Below are positions 1-5,030 of a DNA stretch of 7,327 nt, piece after piece. How positions within the stretch are numbered: the stretch's first letter is position 1; the number at the start of each line of letters is the position of its first letter. Made by a program: the position numbers and the translations under genes. Source of the DNA: Anaerolineae bacterium (GTDB lineage Bacteria; Chloroflexota; Anaerolineae; B4-G1); assembly GCA_030612185.1 (NCBI GenBank), contig JAUWOI010000213.1, positions 1-7,327 on the forward strand. The letters run 5' to 3'. The notes beneath the pieces were generated by a model. That model saw only the letters and a program-made list of their open reading frames with translations, was not told where the DNA came from and did no database searches.

Positions 1-1
1 G

Positions 2-286
2 GCACCTAAGCAACTCGAACGCTGGTTGCAGGAGCAGATCGAGAGCCACGGTTGGGCGCTGAACATCCAGGTCTACTGGCTGCCAGTCAACGCCTCTTGG
101 CTGGACCAGATTGAGATATGGTTCAGCATCTTGCAGCGGAAGGGGTTGCAGCCGAATCATTTCGAAAGACTTGGAAGCTTGAGACAGCATATCCTGGATT
201 TCATCGCCTACTGCAATCAAACTGCGAAACCGATTCAATGGTCCTACACCGTCGAGAAACTGGAACTGAAGCTAGGAGCGAATTAA
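2..286 (+). CDS. IS630-family transposase, C-terminal part (5' end outside window)
   Basis: The frame is open from the window edge to TAA at 284-286, giving the last 94 residues of a DDE transposase that would catalyse cut-and-paste movement of an insertion sequence. The stretch from WLPVNASW to [13 protein letters not shown] matches the conserved end of the IS630 family catalytic domain (DDE_3 type). In these proteins the Glu of the QIEIWF block (codon 113-115) is the third catalytic acid. The following part, with [16 protein letters not shown] and SYT, is the usual IS630 tail, so the 3' end looks complete rather than truncated. The first two catalytic Asp residues and the left end of the element lie upstream of the window, so I cannot tell whether the element is intact. 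Family assignment is from motif recognition. Confidence 0.88.
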   Translation, partial: APKQLERWLQEQIESHGWALNIQVYWLPVNASWLDQIEIWFSILQRKGLQPNHFERLGSLRQHILDFIAYCNQTAKPIQWSYTVEKLELKLGAN

Positions 287-304
287 CGGAAACCTGTACT
301 AAGA

Positions 305-347
305 AACCACAGACACAACCTTTGTGCTCTTTGTGTCCTTCGTGGTT
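305..347. repeat. 9-bp-period repeat able to form an imperfect hairpin
   Basis: Positions 320-346 are three degenerate nonamers: CTTTGTGCT, CTTTGTGTC and CTTCGTGGT. The same stretch pairs with bases just upstream. AACCAC (305-310) is complementary to GTGGTT (342-347), and ACACAA (313-318) to TTGTGT (331-336), with a small internal loop. It lies 18 nt after the transposase stop. It could be a dispersed intergenic repeat, part of the insertion sequence end, or a weak terminator (ACTTTTCC follows). The rest of 287-480 shows no gene. Confidence 0.5.
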
Positions 348-467
348 CAACTTTTCCAAACTCCTTGTCTATTGTGCAAGAATTTAATCGTCAAGGTACT
401 AGATCACACCGAACAAGGCATTCCAGTCAAGGCATAAGGCCAGACAACAAGTGGAAATGTCAGCATG

Positions 468-474
468 AAAGGAG
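468..474 (+). promoter_or_regulatory. Strong ribosome binding site for the 499-aa secreted protein
   Basis: AAAGGAG lies 6 nt before the ATG at 481. It is a near-perfect Shine-Dalgarno at ideal spacing and fixes the start codon. No other gene in the + direction here has one as good. Confidence 0.8.
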
Positions 475-480
475 ATAAAG

Positions 481-1980
481 ATGTCAATCGTCAATCAACC
501 GTTCCGTAAGTACGTAACTACTGTGTTTTCCAGCCGCATGCGCTTGCCACGTCTTTTTCTATTGGCAGGTTTGCTGGCCTTGGTCATGCTCGTGCTGTGG
601 GGTATGCCCCAGCAAGTCGCTGGGAGACCTGAAATCTCGATCGCCGCTGACGGCTCACGGTCCAGTCTCATTCCCGTGAACTATGGTGCGCAGGATTTGC
701 AAGTAGCACCTAAGGATAGTGGAGATATCCGTTTCGCCACTGATGATCTATCCAGCCATGTCGTGCTCTATTCCAGCGTACCCTTGTCCTTTACCGCCTC
801 TTTCACTACCTATTTGCCGATTGTATCCAAGCCTGTGGTCAATCTCAAGAGTCTGGTGACTGAGGTCACCTTAACCTTGCCACAGCCACTTGCCGCGACG
901 AGTGGAAACTGGTGCACGTGGGGTTGGTGTTCACTGTCTCCGCGTCTTTATCATGAGCCACTTAGCGACGGTCGTACATTGGTAGGATGGACTGATGCGA
1001 GCGGCAATGGGCATATCAGCGTCATCGGCAATAGCGGGAGTCTTGATCAAACCTATGATTTCCCGGCTCTACCCGTACGGGGGCTGGTAGCGCATGACGA
1101 TGGCAAGTTTGCAGTTCTTCTGTGGGACTCCGGTTCCAAGATAATGTGGCTTTCCAAACGCAATACGAATGGAAGCGAGATTTGGACGACCAATATTGAT
1201 GGCAGCCTGACAAGTTTCAATCCCGGGATAGGTGATAGCCGGCTGGCCTATGGAAATGATCTGTACGCTGCATACTTTGCAGTCCATGGAGATACAGGAT
1301 GGCCCCAGGGGCACGAGGGAGATCAGTTGATCTATGTGAGTAGCGATGGCACCATTCAATCGGGGGGATGGGACTGGGGCTGTTCACATTCCATGGCTGA
1401 ATTGATCAATTACCACCCGACGCTGGACAAGTTCGTCCCCGTCTGTTCCAGTGATTGCTATGCAAGCAAAGGCATCCTGCTCAACGATAACCAGGTAGTC
1501 TATCAATGCGACGGAAACTGCGCGGGGCTGGTGTCGGCCCAATTGGGTCAGATCGCACTGAGCGACAACTCGTGGAAACTTGTCTTCAACGCATTGAACA
1601 GACCCGGTTATGTAGGGAAAGGCATTGGCCTGGCGACCATTGATGGCTCTTTCCAAAGCAGTTATGTTTGGCTGACGAACACCAATGGTGAATATGAACG
1701 CGATCCCGTCATCGCGCGCTTGGGAAGCAATCTACAGGCAGACCGATACTTGGTCGGCTGGACGACGACCAATGATAGTGTGTATTGGCTTGGAGTGGTC
1801 AATGGGAGCGGGGATTTCTTAGCAGGGCCAGAGGAAGTGTCTTCGGCAGGGATCGCGTGGGGAAATCGGGACGATTCTTTCCGTACGCGCGTTGATGGAA
1901 GCGTGTCGTGGGTACAAGGCAATCCAGCAAGCACGACACTTCACCTGTTTCGCTTCAATGGATCCGCCTACATCCCATAG
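481..1980 (+). CDS. Secreted or membrane-anchored protein of unknown function, possibly beta-propeller-like
   Basis: I do not recognise this 499-aa protein. The start is fixed by AAAGGAG 6 nt upstream. Residues 1-22 are basic (several Arg/Lys) and are followed by a hydrophobic stretch at about 24-42 and VAG at 46-48. This suggests a signal peptide or N-terminal anchor, with the rest outside the cell. A YLPIVSK segment at 111-117 resembles the YLPLV-type motif common in secreted proteins of Chloroflexota, though there it usually sits near the C-terminus. The region from about 140 to the end is rich in W, G, D and short hydrophobic strands with recurring Asp-Gly and Asn-Gly turns (for example DGT, DGS, NGS). 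This fits an all-beta, possibly propeller fold, but that is inference. There are seven cysteines (145, 150, 301, 322, 326, 343, 347), including two CxxxC pairs, plausible disulfides in an exported protein. It lies alone between a transposase remnant and a Nudix gene, with base composition lower in GC than the right half of the window. Confidence 0.8.
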   Translation: MSIVNQPFRKYVTTVFSSRMRLPRLFLLAGLLALVMLVLWGMPQQVAGRPEISIAADGSRSSLIPVNYGAQDLQVAPKDSGDIRFATDDLSSHVVLYSSVPLSFTASFTTYLPIVSKPVVNLKSLVTEVTLTLPQPLAATSGNWCTWGWCSLSPRLYHEPLSDGRTLVGWTDASGNGHISVIGNSGSLDQTYDFPALPVRGLVAHDDGKFAVLLWDSGSKIMWLSKRNTNGSEIWTTNIDGSLTSFNPGIGDSRLAYGNDLYAAYFAVHGDTGWPQGHEGDQLIYVSSDGTIQSGGWDWGCSHSMAELINYHPTLDKFVPVCSSDCYASKGILLNDNQVVYQCDGNCAGLVSAQLGQIALSDNSWKLVFNALNRPGYVGKGIGLATIDGSFQSSYVWLTNTNGEYERDPVIARLGSNLQADRYLVGWTTTNDSVYWLGVVNGSGDFLAGPEEVSSAGIAWGNRDDSFRTRVDGSVSWVQGNPASTTLHLFRFNGSAYIP

Positions 1981-2027
1981 GTAGAACAGCAAAGTGTACC
2001 GAACCCCTTAGATTGGACACTTTTCGG

Positions 2028-2636
2028 ATGGACATTTTTTCGCTGTTAGACGAGATTCAAACAATTGCACGAAACGGCCTGTACTTCGCTTCAGGCGCAT
2101 ATGACCGTGAGCGGTACGAGCGGCTTATGAGGCTGACGACACAAACGTATAGCGAACTGCTAGAAGTGACGGATGAGACAATAAGAACACGGTTCTTGAG
2201 CGAAATTGGTTACATTACGCCCAAAGTTGGGTCAGACGCCGCAATATTCAACGAAAATGGCGCAATCCTGCTGATGAAAAGATCTGATGGTAGTGGATGG
2301 TGCTTGCCTTGTGGTTGGGTTGAACCGAACGAGAAGCCAGTTGAAGCAGCCGTACGAGAAGTGCGTGAGGAAACGGGTCTAGAGATTGAGATCAAGCAGT
2401 TGGTTGGTGTGTTCACCCGTATGCCAAGTGCAAAGAATGGGCCACATACAATGGTAGCGATTGTCCATTTGTGTGAGATTGTTGGCGGTGAATTGACACT
2501 GTCGCACGAAGGTTCAGCCCTGCGATACTGGTCAATTGACGAGGTACAGAACTGGCATGCCACTCATGAGAGATATGCTCGTGCGGCTTATGAAATGTGG
2601 AAATCAGAACACCTGCTCCCAGCCGTATCTGACTGA
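2028..2636 (+). CDS. NUDIX hydrolase with N-terminal NUDIX_N domain
   Basis: Predicted 202-aa pyrophosphohydrolase that cleaves a nucleoside diphosphate linked to another group (X) in the cytoplasm. Residues 1-60 look like the helical NUDIX_N region (start LLDEIQTIARNGLYF, then DRERYERL). The Nudix box follows the GX5EX7REUXEEXGU pattern exactly: G96, E102, R110-E111, E114-E115, G117, L118. These Glu residues bind the catalytic metal. The length fits the roughly 200-aa NUDIX_N family, which includes B. subtilis YjhB; substrates in the family vary (ADP-ribose, CDP-choline), so none is assigned. An in-frame ATG at 1908 overlaps the previous gene and would add 40 residues unlike the family, so I chose 2028, where NUDIX_N normally begins. 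There is no clear Shine-Dalgarno there. It is 47 nt after the secreted-protein gene, reads in the same direction, and converges on mutL. No functional link to either neighbour is visible. Confidence 0.9.
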   Translation: MDIFSLLDEIQTIARNGLYFASGAYDRERYERLMRLTTQTYSELLEVTDETIRTRFLSEIGYITPKVGSDAAIFNENGAILLMKRSDGSGWCLPCGWVEPNEKPVEAAVREVREETGLEIEIKQLVGVFTRMPSAKNGPHTMVAIVHLCEIVGGELTLSHEGSALRYWSIDEVQNWHATHERYARAAYEMWKSEHLLPAVSD

Positions 2637-2643
2637 AGAGCAA

Positions 2644-2662
2644 ACCGAGGGACATTCTCGGT
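2644..2662. terminator. Weak hairpin between convergent nudix and mutL genes
   Basis: ACCGAG (2644-2649) and CTCGGT (2657-2662) form a 6-bp stem with a 7-nt loop. It is 7 nt past the Nudix stop. On the minus strand it is followed by TTTGCTCTT, so it could help end mutL transcription. The stem is short and the T-run broken, so confidence is low. Nothing else is recognisable in 2637-2756. Confidence 0.3.
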
Positions 2663-2756
2663 GTGATGGTGGAATGCACATTTTTCTGGCTAACCCAGAG
2701 ACTATTGAGAGGCTGGAGCAATTTGCGCAAGAGTTGCTAGACAGGCTGTGCTCACC

Positions 2757-4544
2757 TTACCCGCCGCTCCGCCCGAACTCGCGGGCCAGTTGCTCCACGC
2801 TCAGGTGGATCATCGTGGGCCGCCCGTGAGGACATGTACGCGGACTGGCACATTGCTCCAGTGCCCGTATCAGTTCCTCCATCTCCTCCCGTGCCATCAC
2901 CTGCCCGGCCTTGACCGCAGCCCGCTTGCAGACGTGGCGCGCCACGGCCTCCTCGACCGTGCCCGCCAGCGGCGCGTCGCCCGCCTCTAGCGCCGCTGCC
3001 ACGTCCTCCAGCACGCGAATCGGATCCATCTCCGCCACGATTGCTGGGAGCGCCCGCACCAGCATCGTCGTTCCGCCAAAGGGCTCCACCCGGAAGCCCA
3101 GGCCGCCCAGTACCTCCAAGTGTTCCTCCAGCAGGCTCGCTGCCTCGGGTGCCAGTTCCACAGGCTGTGGTTCCAGCAGCGCCTGTGACGTGACCTCGGC
3201 CCTCTGTCGCTCCGCCAGCATCCGCTCGAACAACACCCGCTCGTGGGCAGCGTGCTGGTCAATCAGGTACATCCCCTCCGGCCCTTCGGCCACGATGTAG
3301 GTCACACCAACTTGCCCCACCACCCGTAACGGCGGCAGTTTCCCCGCCGCCGGTGCGCGAGTGGTTCCAGACACCGCCACGTCCAGCGGTTCCCCTTTGA
3401 GGCGCAACTGCTCACCGGCCGGTCGGGGCCTCAAGCCAGCCAGTCGCTCGCGGCGCTCCTCCCATTGGGCAGGGGACGCAGGCCAGGCTTCGCCGTGAGC
3501 GCTCAGCCGACCGCCGTTCGGCGGTCGAGCGGCGACGGGCACAGGGGAGCGCTCAATCAGCGTGCGTCGCACAACCCTCTGCACCGCCCGGAACACCACG
3601 TCGCCATCACGGAAGCGCACCTCCGCTTTGGCGGGGTGCACGTTCACATCCACCTCCTCCGGCGGGAGGCGCACCATCACTACCGCCAGCGGATAGCGCC
3701 CGGTGGGAAGGAGCGTGTGGTAGGCCTGGGTGATCGCGTAGGTCAGGCGCACGTCCCGCACCCAGCGCCCGTTGATGAAGAGCGTGATGTAACCTCGATT
3801 GGCCCGGTGCAGCGATGGCGGACTGACGAAGCCTGCAACATGGATGCTCGATGCTGGATGCTGGTCGTCGGGGACAATCTCGAGAACGGCGGCGCCGACC
3901 TCCAGCCCATAGACCGCGACCAGTACATCACGCAAGCGGTCGTTGCCGGGCGACTGGAAAACGACCCGGTCATCGTGGGCCAGCGTGAAGCGCAGCGCCG
4001 GATAGGCCATTGCGTAACGGGTGAGCCAGCCGTCAATGTGCCTCCGCTCGGTCCGTTCGGAGCGCAGGAACTTGCGGCGGGCCGGGACGTTGAAGAACAA
4101 GTCCTCCACCGTCATCGCCGTCCCTGGAGATCGCCCGCTCTCCTGGCGGGTGACCACCCGGCCTCCTTCCAGCCGCAGCAGTGTTCCCACCGGCTCATCG
4201 GTCGCCCGTGTCACGAAGGCCACCCGGCTAATGGCGGCGATGGAGGTCAGCGCCTCACCCCGAAAGCCCAGCGTGGTGATGCGGGCCAGGTCGTCCGCCG
4301 TGGACAGTTTGCTGGTCGAATGGCGATGAAAGGCCAACTCCACCTCGGCGGCCGGCACCCCGCAGCCATCGTCAGTGACGCGGATGAACCTTTTGCCGCC
4401 AGCACGCGCCTCCACCCGCACGTCACGCGCGCCAGCGTCTATCGCGTTCTCGACCAGTTCCTTGACTACAGATGAAGGGCGCTCCACGACCTCGCCAGCG
4501 GCGATCTGCGAGGCGACCTCTTCTGACAAAACATGAATGGGCAT
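2757..4544 (-). CDS. mutL: DNA mismatch repair protein MutL (endonuclease type)
   Basis: A 595-aa MutL that couples MutS mismatch recognition to strand removal. The N-terminal GHKL ATPase has all its motifs: KELVENAIDAGA with E29 and N33, DDGCG with D58, and GFRGEAL at 93-99; NVHPAK is at 301-306. With the ATG at 4544 the catalytic residues carry the same numbers as in E. coli MutL. GGGAGG (4551-4556) lies 6 nt upstream of this ATG but only 3 nt from an in-frame TTG at 4545-4547, so ATG is preferred. A Pro/Arg/Gly-rich linker covers about 331-404. The C-terminal domain has the metal-binding nicking motif DQHAX2EX4E (D429 to E440), the CKRAAVKAG block (C539) and CPHGRP (571-576). It should therefore nick DNA itself, as in bacteria lacking MutH. 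Unusually, residues 228-235 (QHPASSIH) come from a heptanucleotide tandem repeat. It diverges from the SRP RNA gene; no mutS is in the window. Confidence 0.98.
   Translation of the reverse strand: MPIHVLSEEVASQIAAGEVVERPSSVVKELVENAIDAGARDVRVEARAGGKRFIRVTDDGCGVPAAEVELAFHRHSTSKLSTADDLARITTLGFRGEALTSIAAISRVAFVTRATDEPVGTLLRLEGGRVVTRQESGRSPGTAMTVEDLFFNVPARRKFLRSERTERRHIDGWLTRYAMAYPALRFTLAHDDRVVFQSPGNDRLRDVLVAVYGLEVGAAVLEIVPDDQHPASSIHVAGFVSPPSLHRANRGYITLFINGRWVRDVRLTYAITQAYHTLLPTGRYPLAVVMVRLPPEEVDVNVHPAKAEVRFRDGDVVFRAVQRVVRRTLIERSPVPVAARPPNGGRLSAHGEAWPASPAQWEERRERLAGLRPRPAGEQLRLKGEPLDVAVSGTTRAPAAGKLPPLRVVGQVGVTYIVAEGPEGMYLIDQHAAHERVLFERMLAERQRAEVTSQALLEPQPVELAPEAASLLEEHLEVLGGLGFRVEPFGGTTMLVRALPAIVAEMDPIRVLEDVAAALEAGDAPLAGTVEEAVARHVCKRAAVKAGQVMAREEMEELIRALEQCASPRTCPHGRPTMIHLSVEQLAREFGRSGG
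3841..3864 (-). repeat. Heptanucleotide tandem repeat inside mutL
   Basis: On the + strand the units are TGGATGC, TCGATGC and TGGATGC, then a partial TGG. On the coding strand this is CCA GCATCCA GCATCGA GCATCCA. It encodes MutL residues around QHPASSIH, between the strand ending LEIV and the VAGF strand, a position expected to be a surface loop of the transducer domain. Reading frame is kept. The same unit and the same peptide core occur in ksgA at 6773-6803. Confidence 0.85.
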
Positions 4545-4550
4545 CAACAG

Positions 4551-4556
4551 CCTCCC
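4551..4556 (-). promoter_or_regulatory. mutL ribosome binding site
   Basis: CCTCCC on the + strand reads GGGAGG toward mutL, 6 nt from the ATG at 4544. It decides between that ATG and an in-frame TTG one codon upstream, which would be only 3 nt away. Confidence 0.7.
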
Positions 4557-4562
4557 GTGCTC

Positions 4563-4589
4563 ATTTTATCACACAACCGCGTCTAGCAA
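4563..4589 (-). promoter_or_regulatory. Possible mutL promoter
   Basis: Reading toward mutL, TAAAAT (4563-4568) could be a -10 box and TTGCTA (4584-4589) a -35 box, but the 15-nt spacer is short. It lies just upstream of the Shine-Dalgarno, which would give a very short leader. Weak candidate. Confidence 0.25.
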
Positions 4590-4635
4590 AAGCCGCCAGT
4601 AGTTAGCCGAAAGTGTCAGTCGGAGGCCGGGAATC

Positions 4636-4670
4636 GCTAACTGCTGACTGCTGACGGCTAACTGCTAATT
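4636..4670. repeat. Heptanucleotide tandem repeat between mutL and SRP RNA gene
   Basis: Five consecutive degenerate 7-mers read on the + strand: GCTAACT, GCTGACT, GCTGACG, GCTAACT, GCTAATT. The last base is also the first base of the SRP promoter -35 box. Part of the array, CGGCTAACT (4655-4663), is exactly complementary to AGTTAGCCG (4601-4609), so the region could fold back over a 45-nt loop. Similar small repeats are widespread between genes in some GC-rich environmental bacteria and cyanobacteria; no function is known to me. Confidence 0.85.
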
Positions 4671-4698
4671 TGACATTTTGCCCTCCCTGCGGTAGCAT
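4670..4698 (+). promoter_or_regulatory. Sigma70-type promoter of the SRP RNA gene
   Basis: A perfect -35 box TTGACA (4670-4675) is followed after exactly 17 nt by TAGCAT (4693-4698), which matches TATAAT at four of six positions. Six nucleotides later, at 4705, the predicted SRP RNA begins with G. Spacing, orientation and start point all agree. Confidence 0.75.
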
Positions 4699-4704
4699 GA
4701 CACT

Positions 4705-4972
4705 GGTCGTGCTAGACGGGGAGCTGGCGGTGCCTTGTACTCGCAATCCGCCATAGCGAGGTCGAACTCCCCCCCGAGGGTCGGGCCATTTGATACTGCC
4801 GAGGTCAAGCGGTGTTGAAGACTGGGTCCTGCGCGGCAGGAGCCTCCGAACCCCGTCAGGTCCGGGAGGAAGCAGCGGTAAGGAGCCCCTCCTGGGCGCC
4901 GCAGGGGTGCCTGGTCGGAGCCGGTTGATCCCGGTAAGCCGGGTGGAACGATTCGACGGGGGGTGCACGACC
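4705..4972 (+). ncRNA. ffs: Signal recognition particle RNA, long bacterial form with Alu domain
   Basis: A 268-nt RNA that binds Ffh to form the signal recognition particle, which directs nascent membrane and secreted proteins to the membrane. The ends GGTCGTGC (4705-4712) and GCACGACC (4965-4972) pair perfectly over 8 bp. The 5' Alu part shows the typical order seen in Bacillus scRNA: CTAGACGGGGAG, GGCGGTGCC (from 4726), a CTCGC/GCGAG stem (4740-4744 with 4756-4760), and CCGCC in its loop, complementary to GGCGG at 4726-4730, as expected for the Alu loop-loop contact. The long central helix is supported by CCGAGGTCAAGCGG (4798-4811) pairing, with wobbles, with CCGGTTGATCCCGG (4921-4934). 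The S-domain tip holds the Ffh-binding consensus: GTCAGGTCC, tetraloop GGGA (4864-4867), then GGAAGCAGC. The tetraloop is GGGA rather than the common GGAA but is still GNRA. Boundaries rest on the terminal helix and the promoter. Confidence 0.95.
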
Positions 4973-4990
4973 ACTCGATTCGGCAGTGAG

Positions 4991-5009
4991 GCGGCGGTAG
5001 TCCCGCCGC
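4991..5009 (+). terminator. GC-only hairpin after SRP RNA, before the YabE-like gene
   Basis: GCGGCGG (4991-4997) and CCGCCGC (5003-5009) form a 7-bp stem with a 5-nt loop, 18 nt past the SRP RNA 3' end and 21 nt before the next ATG. The T-run after it is poor (ATCCCTTGC). It may end or pause SRP RNA transcription, or form the leader of the next gene. Confidence 0.4.
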
Positions 5010-5030
5010 ATCCCTTGCAAACGATAACGT

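Noticed and set aside
365..388. Possible promoter (TTGTCT and TTTAAT) upstream of the secreted-protein gene
   Set aside because: The spacer is only 12 nt, too short for a sigma70-type promoter.
1908..2027. An upstream in-frame start for the Nudix gene
   Set aside because: It would overlap the secreted-protein gene by 73 nt and add 40 residues outside the NUDIX_N fold. The ATG at 2028 fits the family.
2674..2829. A short + strand frame beginning MHIFLANPETIERLEQFAQELL, helix-like in appearance
   Set aside because: It runs into the antisense of the conserved MutL C-terminus, has no ribosome binding site, and is too short to assign. It could be a gene remnant but I cannot support it.
3465..4475. 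A 336-codon open frame on the + strand antisense to mutL
   Set aside because: It lies wholly opposite the well-conserved mutL. Its translation is low-complexity His/Arg/Gly-rich with no recognisable motif, as expected from GC-rich antisense.
4636..4670. Heptad array considered as a CRISPR or iteron array
   Set aside because: Units are directly adjacent with no spacers, only 7 nt long and degenerate. There are no cas or replication genes nearby.
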